From Paludibacteraceae bacterium (GTDB lineage: Bacteria; Bacteroidota; Bacteroidia; Bacteroidales; Paludibacteraceae): 64,000 nucleotides of DNA. A program made the translations under genes and the position numbers. Below the pieces are notes generated by a model. The model was not told the DNA's origin, made no database searches, and saw nothing but the letters and a program-made list of their open reading frames with translations. This document shows, piece by piece, positions 25,479 through 33,312 of this stretch; positions within the stretch are counted from its first letter, which is position 1; every line of letters starts with the position of its first letter. The stretch is taken from NCBI GenBank assembly GCA_016285885.1, contig JAEERP010000001.1:1-64000 (forward strand), read 5' to 3'.

Positions 25479-26063
25479 ATGGATATTGGAACCATATTGC
25501 TGCTAGCCATCGCTCTGGCGATGGATTGTTTCGCAGTCTCTATAACAAATGGGGTCGCTCTCGGGCGATTCCATTTTGTTCCTATTATGAAGATGTCTCT
25601 TCTGTTCGGCTTCTTCCAGGCACTCATGCCTCTTGTCGGATGGCTTGCCGGTGTGGGTTTCAAGGAGCGTATCGAGGCTTATGACCATTGGATAGCGTTG
25701 GGCGTGCTCGTTTTTCTGGGCGTGAAGATGATCCGGGAGAGTCTGACGGAAGGAGAGGAGGGTGAATCCCAGCCCGCATTGCATTGGAAAACCCTGATTC
25801 TATTGGCGATTGCCACAAGTATCGACGCTTTGGCGACAGGTCTTGTGTTTATTACAGAAACAATTCCTACCTTTGTGTTCGCATTGATGATGATAGGACT
25901 CTTCAGCTTCGCGCTCTCCGTGGCGGGGAATCTCGTAGGATTGTACTTGGGGAGGCACCTTCCCGTGAACATGGAGCTGGTGGGCGGACTTGTCCTGATA
26001 GGCATCGGTGTGAAGATTTTCCTTGAGCATACAGCGCTCTTGACGGTTTGGTTCGGTTTTTAG
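25479..26063 (+). CDS. mntP: Manganese efflux pump MntP
   Basis: 194 residues with six transmembrane segments in two repeats. The conserved acidic positions lie in ALAMDCFAVSI (first segment) and ATSIDALATG (repeat). Family members export Mn(II). The usual yybP-ykoY manganese riboswitch is not seen here; the gap from the previous gene is only 13 bases, so expression should follow the metY unit. The ion-channel gene follows after another 13 bases. Confidence 0.93.
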   Translation: MDIGTILLLAIALAMDCFAVSITNGVALGRFHFVPIMKMSLLFGFFQALMPLVGWLAGVGFKERIEAYDHWIALGVLVFLGVKMIRESLTEGEEGESQPALHWKTLILLAIATSIDALATGLVFITETIPTFVFALMMIGLFSFALSVAGNLVGLYLGRHLPVNMELVGGLVLIGIGVKIFLEHTALLTVWFGF

Positions 26064-26076
26064 TTTTTATAAAGAT

Positions 26077-26982
26077 ATGCTTGGTTTAAAGAAGAAATGG
26101 CACGATTTTATGCACAACGAGGAGTTGAAGCATAAGATCTATATGGTAATCTATGACACGGATTCACCAATGGGTAAGATGTTTGATGTACTTCTCATCG
26201 TATTTATTCTGGTGAGTGTATTGGTCGTCATCTTGGAGAGCCTTGCGATTTTCCCTCCGACGTTTAAGTTCTTCCTGAGCGTGTTGGAGTGGGTCTTCAC
26301 GGTGTTCTTCACGATAGAGTATCTGTTGAGGCTTTATAGCTCGCCGCATCCCTTCAAGTATGCCACCAGCTTCTTCGGTGTCGTTGATTTGTTGGCCACT
26401 GTTCCTACCTATTTGGGCTTTGTCTTCCCGAACGCACATGGCTTGCTGACCATCCGTATCCTGCGCTTGATCCGAGTCTTCCGCATCTTTAAGCTCTTCT
26501 CCTATTGGCGGGAGGGTGAGATCTTGCTGAACTCCTTGCGCGCCAGTTTCCGCAAAATCATTGTGTTCTTTGTCTTTGTGCTTCTGCTCGTTGTCTGCAT
26601 TGGCACGGTGATGTACATGGTCGAGGGGGGCATCGAGGAGAGTAGTTTCCATGATATTCCGAGCAGTATCTATTGGGCGATTGTGACCACCACGACGGTG
26701 GGGTATGGTGATATCACACCGGTGACGAGTCTGGGACGTTTCCTCTCGGCTTTCGTGATGCTCTTGGGTTACACGGTGCTGGCGGTCCCTACGGGTATCG
26801 TCTCCGCTCAGATGATTACGGAGAAGAAGAAGTTCTCCATCCGCCCTTGCCCGCATTGCCACAAGACGGGGCACGACGAGGACGCTGTTTTTTGTAGGTA
26901 CTGCGGTAAGCGTCTCTTTGACGACGAGTCGGACGGCTTCGACGAGAAGGAAATCGTGACGCAGGAGGGGGAAATCAAGTGA
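26077..26982 (+). CDS. Voltage-gated-type potassium channel with C-terminal zinc ribbon
   Basis: 301 residues. Six transmembrane segments; S4 carries a spaced Arg pattern (RILRLIRVFRIFKLF, about 127-141), and the pore has the selectivity filter TTVGYGD at about 206-212. After S6 the cytosolic tail contains CPHC ... CRYC at about 258-276, a zinc-ribbon pair not needed for the pore. It probably gates K+ at the inner membrane. Third gene of the metY-mntP unit by spacing; the cause of that grouping is unclear. Confidence 0.9.
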   Translation: MLGLKKKWHDFMHNEELKHKIYMVIYDTDSPMGKMFDVLLIVFILVSVLVVILESLAIFPPTFKFFLSVLEWVFTVFFTIEYLLRLYSSPHPFKYATSFFGVVDLLATVPTYLGFVFPNAHGLLTIRILRLIRVFRIFKLFSYWREGEILLNSLRASFRKIIVFFVFVLLLVVCIGTVMYMVEGGIEESSFHDIPSSIYWAIVTTTTVGYGDITPVTSLGRFLSAFVMLLGYTVLAVPTGIVSAQMITEKKKFSIRPCPHCHKTGHDEDAVFCRYCGKRLFDDESDGFDEKEIVTQEGEIK

Positions 26983-27015
26983 GTTAAGAGTTAAGAATTA
27001 AGAGTTAAGAATTAA
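26981..27015. repeat. Short AT-rich direct repeat
   Basis: Two tandem copies of GAGTTAAGAATTAA preceded by a partial copy, starting at the stop codon of the channel gene. Resembles the AATTCA repeat after mfd in style, not in sequence. Confidence 0.65.
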
Positions 27016-27076
27016 TTTGGGCTAATTAACGACTTGTTTTATGCCTGTCAAAATGATTAGCACCAGCAAATAAAGA

Positions 27077-27113
27077 ATGTCAGACGGTGTGAGTTAGTTC
27101 CACCATCTGACAT
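27077..27113 (-). terminator. Terminator hairpin for the 498-residue secreted-protein gene
   Basis: ATGTCAGA-GGTG / CACC-TCTGACAT stem (one mismatch), 11-base loop. On the minus strand it is followed by TCTTTATTT, so it fits that gene best. Confidence 0.6.
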
Positions 27114-27141
27114 CCCTTAAATATCTCGTATGTTGTCCATT

Positions 27142-28638
27142 TCAGTCGGAAACGGCACGGACAAGAAGACCTTGATATCGACTGGAATTGATGTAATATA
27201 AGGGGGAAAGTGCACTACATAGCTCTGCATCGTATCCTGGTGACGAAGTCATAATCAACGGAGACAAAGACATTGTACTTCCGCAGTTTGCGTTTTCGAG
27301 CCCTTCGTCACCATATCTTCCCACGCATGGTATAAAGATGGAAGCCCCGTTGGTTTTGCTTGTAAATTGGTATCCGTCCACACCGTTAAGTGTAGTCGGT
27401 TCCATTATGCAATTATCTTTTAATTCCAGGCACTCGTCCAGGGTTGGCATTCTCCAGGTTCCTCCCATGTTGGCTCTTGCAGCATCATATTCCATTGGCA
27501 GTGGACCAAAGTTTGGATAGCAGTAGTCTGCTAAAGGATCATCTGGTTTGCCTAAATCCCACCAATTCCAACCTCCTTGAATACCTCCCAGATAATTCAT
27601 GTTTGTATAGCTCTCTTTTGGTTCGGTCTCTCCCCATGCGAAGAAATCACCGCTTTCTGATGGTGATTTTGCTCCCACATTCTGGGTGGCCCATTTCAAC
27701 CCGCTGGGAAGACCGAGATCCACGTAATCGTAACCGTTGGGGTCGAAGGTCGGGAAGTGGGGTATGGCGATCACCTCCTCCACGTTGTGGCTTTGGGTCT
27801 CACCATTGGTTAATTCCACTGTTATTATTTTTTTTGACTTTGAAACGGCTCGAATCGGTGTTCCGTGAGGACGATAAATGAGACCAGTATTGACGTATGA
27901 TATTTTATTATTAGCTGTTACAATACTAAATGCATTCACAGAGGAGCTCCTTTCTCTTAGAGTAGTGCATATATTACTGGTGTAGTATTTTGCACTGTGC
28001 ATGGTGTCTACGATGGTTACTTTGGAGCCTACCGCTTCGTTATCAAGGTATCCAGCGAAGGGGAAGAAGATGGAGTTACCGTTGGATTTGCTTACCCAAT
28101 AGCATCCTGGTATTCCGTTGATTGTGTCCAAGAGGGCTTCGCAGGCATCTCTCAATTCTAGGTAATCATCTTCTGTCGGGATTTGCCAATCTCCCCCCAT
28201 CACGACATGGGCTGCGTCATATTTGTCGGGAAGTGCGCATGGATAGGGATAGTAGCAGGAAAAAAGAGGGTCACTACGAGTGGCCATATCATACAGTAAA
28301 TCTTTTTCGTCATTCATGTAGTGCCTTTTTTGTATGAAATCTTCCCCAACCATTGGTTCTACTTCACCGAACGCATAGTAGTTCCCAAATTCCTCCGGAG
28401 ATTTGGCTCCTATATTGCAGGTCGCCCACATCTTACCGCTTGGCAAATCCAAATCCACATATTCATATCCGTTCGCATCGAAACTGTGGGTTTCATCCGT
28501 CTCAAAACGGATGCTTGCGACGCTATCAATCGAAAACGTAAAAGTGGTTCCTGCCTTTGTCACTATTTTCGCCGAGTACTGAGCGAATAAAGAAAAAGGT
28601 AGGATGGCAAAGACGATGATTAATAATCTATGTTTCAT
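27142..28638 (-). CDS. Secreted protein with two FISUMP/DUF1566-like domains
   Basis: 498 residues with a signal peptide ending LFAQ. Two tandem copies of a domain seen widely in Bacteroidota and Fibrobacter surface proteins: copy 1 starts YEYVDLDLPSGKMWATCNIG (about 58), copy 2 YDYVDLGLPSGLKWATQNVG (about 303); each continues to a WATxN ... EFxxYFAWGE pattern and a second half with WRMPT or WQIPT and FPFAG or FIPCVG. Probably a surface or matrix protein; ligand unknown. The ATG overlaps the stop of the preceding small T9SS-tailed gene by 4 bases, so they form a translationally coupled pair. No T9SS tail is present on this protein itself. Confidence 0.8.
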   Translation of the reverse strand: MKHRLLIIVFAILPFSLFAQYSAKIVTKAGTTFTFSIDSVASIRFETDETHSFDANGYEYVDLDLPSGKMWATCNIGAKSPEEFGNYYAFGEVEPMVGEDFIQKRHYMNDEKDLLYDMATRSDPLFSCYYPYPCALPDKYDAAHVVMGGDWQIPTEDDYLELRDACEALLDTINGIPGCYWVSKSNGNSIFFPFAGYLDNEAVGSKVTIVDTMHSAKYYTSNICTTLRERSSSVNAFSIVTANNKISYVNTGLIYRPHGTPIRAVSKSKKIITVELTNGETQSHNVEEVIAIPHFPTFDPNGYDYVDLGLPSGLKWATQNVGAKSPSESGDFFAWGETEPKESYTNMNYLGGIQGGWNWWDLGKPDDPLADYCYPNFGPLPMEYDAARANMGGTWRMPTLDECLELKDNCIMEPTTLNGVDGYQFTSKTNGASIFIPCVGRYGDEGLENANCGSTMSLSPLIMTSSPGYDAELCSALSPLYYINSSRYQGLLVRAVSD

Positions 28639-29111
28639 TTCTTTAGAATCTTTACTGATGTTTCTTCGTTAATTTGTAGGATGTATGTTCCTTGGGGCAC
28701 TGACGTTAGGGAAATGGTGGCTTCACCATCCACGGCACGGGCTACCCCTAATAGGCTTCCGTTGATGCCGAACAGGCGGAGAGACTTCAGTTGGCTGGAT
28801 GTCACAGTCGCACTATTATGCGATACGATGACGTTATACACCTGTCCTGCTGGTGACTCTACCACACCTGAGGAGAGTTCGACGTATCCCCAACTTTTCA
28901 CTTTGCTGATTTCTTGTACATAGACACTGTCTTCGCAGCTTATTTTCAATGAGTTGTTTGATAGTGTGACGAGTGGTTCCTTTTCTAGAGGGAACAATAG
29001 TACCTCTCCTGATTCACATTCGACTTTTAGATTGTTCATTGTGCCACTCGCCCCAATTGACGGTGCAGCCATGCAACAGGCAACGAATAGCAGATTTCTT
29101 AGTCTCCTCAT
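28635..29111 (-). CDS. Small secreted protein with T9SS type A C-terminal domain
   Basis: 158 residues. A signal peptide (cleavage near GASG), an N-terminal beta domain (about 25-85, with LVTLSNNSLKISCED), and a C-terminal Por-secretion type A sorting domain (about 105-158): SLRLFGINGSLLGVA, then LTSVPQGTYILQI and a basic KILKK end. The product should be secreted through the type IX system and anchored. Translationally coupled to the downstream FISUMP protein; 57 bases after the CvfB-like gene. A paralogous arrangement recurs at 42.3-42.7 kb. Confidence 0.8.
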   Translation of the reverse strand: MRRLRNLLFVACCMAAPSIGASGTMNNLKVECESGEVLLFPLEKEPLVTLSNNSLKISCEDSVYVQEISKVKSWGYVELSSGVVESPAGQVYNVIVSHNSATVTSSQLKSLRLFGINGSLLGVARAVDGEATISLTSVPQGTYILQINEETSVKILKK

Positions 29112-29168
29112 AATTCAATTTTTTATTGTCTGTATATATTTGTTGAACGTATCATTTCGTACACACCC

Positions 29169-30011
29169 TTATCCTTTCTTCTCCGTCAGTCTGATGCCAT
29201 CGTCTCCGATGATGATGATCCGTTGTCTGTACAGTGAACCCAAAGTCTTCTTGAAGGCTTTCTTGCTGCATCCGAAAGTGTTGTAGATGATGTCTGCGTC
29301 TGTCTTGTCGTTCATAGGCAGATAGCCGTTCCTACGTCTCAGTTCATCGAGTATTTGCTCGCTGATGGCATCCACCACCTTGTACCCTTGTGGTTGTAGG
29401 GCCACGTCGAGTTTACCGTCCTCCCGCACGCTTTTCACGTAGCCTTTGGTGCGCATGGCGAAGTCTATGTGTTCGAAGATTTCGCTGTGGTAAACCAGGC
29501 CCCAGTAGGCATCGTCCACGATTACCTTGTAGCCGAGGTCGGTCTCCTTGGCGAAGAGAATATCCACTTCGTCGTTCCTTTTGTAGGTTGGCTTGTCCAG
29601 GTCGAGGAAGTCATCCACGTGCATGCTGGCGATGACCTGTTCCGTATGGTGGTCATAGAAGACGTGCACGAGGTAGGTGCCGCCGAGGGTGAGTTTGCTG
29701 GTCTGCTCCTTGGAAGGAAGGAAAAGCTTGCGTTTCAGTCCCCAGTCGAGCAGGGCGCCCGCTGAGGATACTTGTACTACCGGGAGGAATTCGAACTCGC
29801 CTGCGATGGCGAGAGGAATCTTCGCCGATCCAATCGTCTTCTTGTCCGCATCCTTGTAGAGGAATATCTTCACAACATCCCCCTCCTGAGGGGCTTCGGA
29901 GAACTCCTCGGATGGTATGTTGAATTTCTCTCCCTCATCGGAGACTACAATCACCTCTTTCTGACCGACGGATTGTACGGTCAGTTTATTTATTTTTCCT
30001 ATTTCAATCAT
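29169..30011 (-). CDS. CvfB-like S1 RNA-binding protein
   Basis: 280 residues: three S1-like OB domains (the first about 1-65; others include GALLDWGLKRKLFLP and GYKVIVDDAYWGLVY) and a C-terminal winged helix with TFGCSKKAFKKTLGSLYRQ. This is the CvfB/YitL architecture, which binds RNA and affects virulence-gene expression in Firmicutes. Its ATG overlaps the stop codon of the AsmA-like gene by 4 bases, so the two are co-transcribed. Confidence 0.87.
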   Translation of the reverse strand: MIEIGKINKLTVQSVGQKEVIVVSDEGEKFNIPSEEFSEAPQEGDVVKIFLYKDADKKTIGSAKIPLAIAGEFEFLPVVQVSSAGALLDWGLKRKLFLPSKEQTSKLTLGGTYLVHVFYDHHTEQVIASMHVDDFLDLDKPTYKRNDEVDILFAKETDLGYKVIVDDAYWGLVYHSEIFEHIDFAMRTKGYVKSVREDGKLDVALQPQGYKVVDAISEQILDELRRRNGYLPMNDKTDADIIYNTFGCSKKAFKKTLGSLYRQRIIIIGDDGIRLTEKKG

Positions 30012-32899
30012 TCTGTTTTCTTGTTGTTGTTGCCTGCGGCGGAAGCCTTCTCGATCAGAGCGTTTCCGTTCTTCTCTGCGTTCTGAATCAGTTTGTCACC
30101 GGCCGTTGCGGCTTCGTTCACCATTTTGTTGGCTTGCTCCTGCGCTTTTTTGATGCCTGCGTCACCTGTCTTTTTGGCGGCCGCTTTGGCTAGAGGATTG
30201 GTGGCCTTGTCCTGCAACTTCTGGGAGTTAGCCTTCGCCTCTTCCACTAGTTTGTCCGCCCCTTTCTGAGCTTCCGCGATCATCTTCTCACGCTGTGCTT
30301 TGGCCTCCGCCACCATTTTGTCGCGTTGTGCCTTCGCCTCCGCAATGGCCTTTTCTTTCGCCTTGTCTACAACCTCCAACGCTTTTTCTTTGATGGATTC
30401 GAGGGTGGATGCTGCTCCGACGCTTACCTTTGGAGCGGTGAATGTACCACCGATCTTCACATCCAATGCCACCGGTATCTTATCCGTGATGGTTTTGAGC
30501 GAAATGGTGGAGATGTAGTCCAATGTCTGGTCGAGACCCGACGAACCGGAGAATTTGAACAGAGCGGTCTGGATAGCGGTCTCGAATGGATCGATCTCCA
30601 ACCTTCCGTTCTTGATAGCGAACTTGATGTTGATGTCCTTCATCTGTGGATTTTTCAGTGAAGGCATTTTGATCTTATTGGCAAGGGCGCTAATCGCCTT
30701 GGTTTTGTCCTCGATCATGCTGAAAGCCTTCACGTCGCTCAGACCCACCTCTTTGGAGGAGAATTTACCCTTTCCATTGACAGTGGAGAGGTTAGGCGTC
30801 ATGCCATGGTCCAGTTTGGAGTCGAATTTCAGGTCCATCGAGAAGTTACCCGAAGCGTCTGACAATATCGGAGCCAGTTTGTTGGCGGTGGAGACCTTGG
30901 TGAAGACTTCGGAGATCTTCATCTCCTTCAATCCTAATGCTAGATCCACTTTCGGGGAGAGCGTGTCCTTCACGTCGTATTCTCCGTTGACGTTGAAGGA
31001 TCCACCCATCGTGTTACCGCTCAGGGTGCTGATCTTCGCCACCTTCTCTTTCAAGGCGAGTTTTCCTTTCAGTTGGGTCACTTCTATATCCTCGAAGAGC
31101 AGTTTGTTGATGTCTGTGGTCAGTGCGAAATCGACGTTGCCAGGGATGTCGATGATGGTATTCTCCGTAGCGCTTTCAGGATTCGTGTTGGCGCTCTCTT
31201 CCTCTTCTCCGCCTAACAACTCGTTTGCGTCGATGTAGTTGGAGCTGACGTTCAGGGTACCCTTGATGGTCTCGCCCCTAACCGCGTATTGCAGGAAGTT
31301 CTGCAGTGTTCCGTCCAGCTTCAGGTCTGATTTGCCCAAGCCTAAGTCCGCGTTCATCTTCACGTTTTGGGAGGTGAACTCCATGTTGGCGTTGTTCATG
31401 TTCACGTCGAAGTCCAGTGAGTTCATCTTCAGGATGAAGTCCTTGAGATTGAGGGAACCTAAGATGGTGAACAAGTCATATTGCTCCTTGTCCACGTAAG
31501 ACATCTTGCCGTTCGCCTTCAGCGCTGCGGTCATGATACCGTTGATCTTCATGTCGCTCAGGTGGACCACCTCCGTCAGCTTGCTGAAATCGATGGTTCC
31601 GTTAGCACCGAAGTGGAAGTCCGGGTCAGAGATTGGTGTTTTCATCAGCAGGGTCACGTCAAATGGGTTGCCAGCCATTTTGAAGCCCAGTTTCTCCACG
31701 TTGATGACGGTGGAATCGGTGATGTTCCCTGGGTTGGTGATATTGGCGCTGATGTTGATGTCGTTGACGGAGCTAGGCAAGTCCGGGTATTTGAACATAG
31801 CGTTCGAAATCTTCAGGTCCGCGTTGATGGCAGGAAGCGTGTCTCCCTCCATGCGTCCCTTAGCGGTGGCGGAGAGGGCAACCTCACCAGACGTTTGGAT
31901 AGAGGCGAAATCATCCGCATAGATGGCAGGGATCAGAGAGAGGATCTGTTTGAAATCGATGCCAGGCGTGTTCAGCGCCAGATCCATGTCGATGGCGGTC
32001 GTGTCGATCAATTGCACAAAACCGGAGAAGTTCGCCTTGATTTCGTTCAAGGAGAGTTGGTTCTCTCCGAAAGTATACTTGTCGTTCGCCAAGTCCGCCT
32101 GAATCTTGATGTCCGCGTTCGTCTTCGCTTTGTTCAGGTACGGAATGTTAGAGAGGGCGACGGAGATGGAGTCCACATCCAATAAAAGGTGTATGTCTGA
32201 GACGCTTTCGCTCACGTTACCCGAGAAATCCAGTTTCGTCTTTTCCAGCAATGCTGTGGTGGCCGATTTGTCGTCCGCATAGGCAACCTTGTCGAACATC
32301 AGTTGGAATGTCTTGATGTTAGCGAGCGCCTCCTTGTCCAAGGCGAGGTCGCCCGCTAGGTTCAGGTAGAGGTGGTCGACGGAAGCCGACATGCTATCCT
32401 GTTTGTTGTCGTAAGAAGCGCACAGGTTCTCGATGAGGAATTTGTCGAGGGCTAATAGAATGGCGGCGGAGCTTGTGGTATCCTCCTCAGCGCTCTCCGT
32501 GGAATCGCTCTTCATGATGTCCCAGTTCGCCTTTCCGTCCTCCAACACCTTGGCGTGGAAGGTAGGATTGATGATTTCGATCGAGTTGATCACGTACGCA
32601 TCTGCGAATAGGCTGGAGAGATCGATCACGGCGGTGAGCTTGCCGATGTCCGCCAAGGTATCCCCCGCGAATTCGTTTTCGCCGACAACTCCGACGTTTT
32701 CGATGGATACAGACGCGTTCGGGAAATGTTTGAAGAAGTTCATGGAAAAGTCTCCCATGTACAATTCCGCGTCTAACATGTCGTTCACTTCGTTGATAAC
32801 CACTTCTTTAACCTTGTCTTTGAACAAGAAGGGAAGTACCGCGAGCAGTACGATGATTGCTAATAGGGCGATTCCTCCAATTTTTAGGATGCGTTTCAT
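30008..32899 (-). CDS. AsmA-family inner-membrane anchored protein
   Basis: About 963 residues from ATG 32899 (MKRILKIGGIALLAIIVL), which starts the membrane anchor; a TTG 14 codons earlier is also open but gives an awkward charged leader. One N-terminal transmembrane segment, then a long periplasmic part of repeated beta strands with the AsmA pattern, probably a lipid-transport bridge-like groove. The tail (about 840-963) is a long Ala/Lys/Glu-rich coiled helix with repeated EAKAQRDKMVA units. Role in outer-membrane lipid or protein traffic is inferred from family. Own promoter, CvfB-like gene downstream. Confidence 0.85.
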   Translation of the reverse strand: MKRILKIGGIALLAIIVLLAVLPFLFKDKVKEVVINEVNDMLDAELYMGDFSMNFFKHFPNASVSIENVGVVGENEFAGDTLADIGKLTAVIDLSSLFADAYVINSIEIINPTFHAKVLEDGKANWDIMKSDSTESAEEDTTSSAAILLALDKFLIENLCASYDNKQDSMSASVDHLYLNLAGDLALDKEALANIKTFQLMFDKVAYADDKSATTALLEKTKLDFSGNVSESVSDIHLLLDVDSISVALSNIPYLNKAKTNADIKIQADLANDKYTFGENQLSLNEIKANFSGFVQLIDTTAIDMDLALNTPGIDFKQILSLIPAIYADDFASIQTSGEVALSATAKGRMEGDTLPAINADLKISNAMFKYPDLPSSVNDINISANITNPGNITDSTVINVEKLGFKMAGNPFDVTLLMKTPISDPDFHFGANGTIDFSKLTEVVHLSDMKINGIMTAALKANGKMSYVDKEQYDLFTILGSLNLKDFILKMNSLDFDVNMNNANMEFTSQNVKMNADLGLGKSDLKLDGTLQNFLQYAVRGETIKGTLNVSSNYIDANELLGGEEEESANTNPESATENTIIDIPGNVDFALTTDINKLLFEDIEVTQLKGKLALKEKVAKISTLSGNTMGGSFNVNGEYDVKDTLSPKVDLALGLKEMKISEVFTKVSTANKLAPILSDASGNFSMDLKFDSKLDHGMTPNLSTVNGKGKFSSKEVGLSDVKAFSMIEDKTKAISALANKIKMPSLKNPQMKDINIKFAIKNGRLEIDPFETAIQTALFKFSGSSGLDQTLDYISTISLKTITDKIPVALDVKIGGTFTAPKVSVGAASTLESIKEKALEVVDKAKEKAIAEAKAQRDKMVAEAKAQREKMIAEAQKGADKLVEEAKANSQKLQDKATNPLAKAAAKKTGDAGIKKAQEQANKMVNEAATAGDKLIQNAEKNGNALIEKASAAGNNNKKTE

Positions 32900-33209
32900 A
32901 TTATGCGATATATTAAATTTATTTTTTGTCTTTTTGTCCAACGCAATATATATGCAAAGTTACAACTTTTCATCATACATTTTACATAGGTGATGAAAAA
33001 AGAATTTTTGCCGTGTCTCAGTGAGGTTTAGGGCGTTGCGAGCCACTTTCGGGTCGTTTACAGTCTCCTCTAAAATGAGGAGAAACGAAGGAGAATGAAG
33101 AGCTTTTTTCTGGTGCATTGAGGCCGGTTTAGCCTTAAATGAATGATTTTCAAACGAATGGTTAGGACGATATTGTTTTCGTAATAAAAAAAAGTAAACA
33201 TGTCTGATG
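32900..33209. other. Intergenic region between divergent AsmA-like and PFOR genes
   Basis: No credible gene. It contains the minus-strand promoter at 32955-32962 and a 7-base hairpin TCTCCTC / GAGGAGA at 33064-33083 without a T-tract. The PFOR promoter lies at its right end. Confidence 0.5.
32955..32962 (-). promoter_or_regulatory. -7 element for the AsmA-cvfB unit
   Basis: Minus-strand TAACTTTG, full match. Leader of about 50 bases to the ATG at 32899. Confidence 0.6.
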
Positions 33210-33244
33210 TTTGCGGATTATGAAAAAAATTTTTACTAATTTTG
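33210..33244 (+). promoter_or_regulatory. Promoter of the PFOR gene
   Basis: -33 TTTG at 33210-33213, 23-base spacer, then -7 TAATTTTG at 33237-33244, 68 bases before the ATG. Confidence 0.6.
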
Positions 33245-33312
33245 CGTTTCGTGTGAAAATGGTTGTTTTTCACAGTTGAGATCGAAATTTTTATTGTTCA
33301 ATTTATAAAATT

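Noticed and set aside
33070-33273. 67-codon minus-strand frame upstream of PFOR
   Set aside because: AT-rich, basic, no start signal, overlaps the PFOR promoter.
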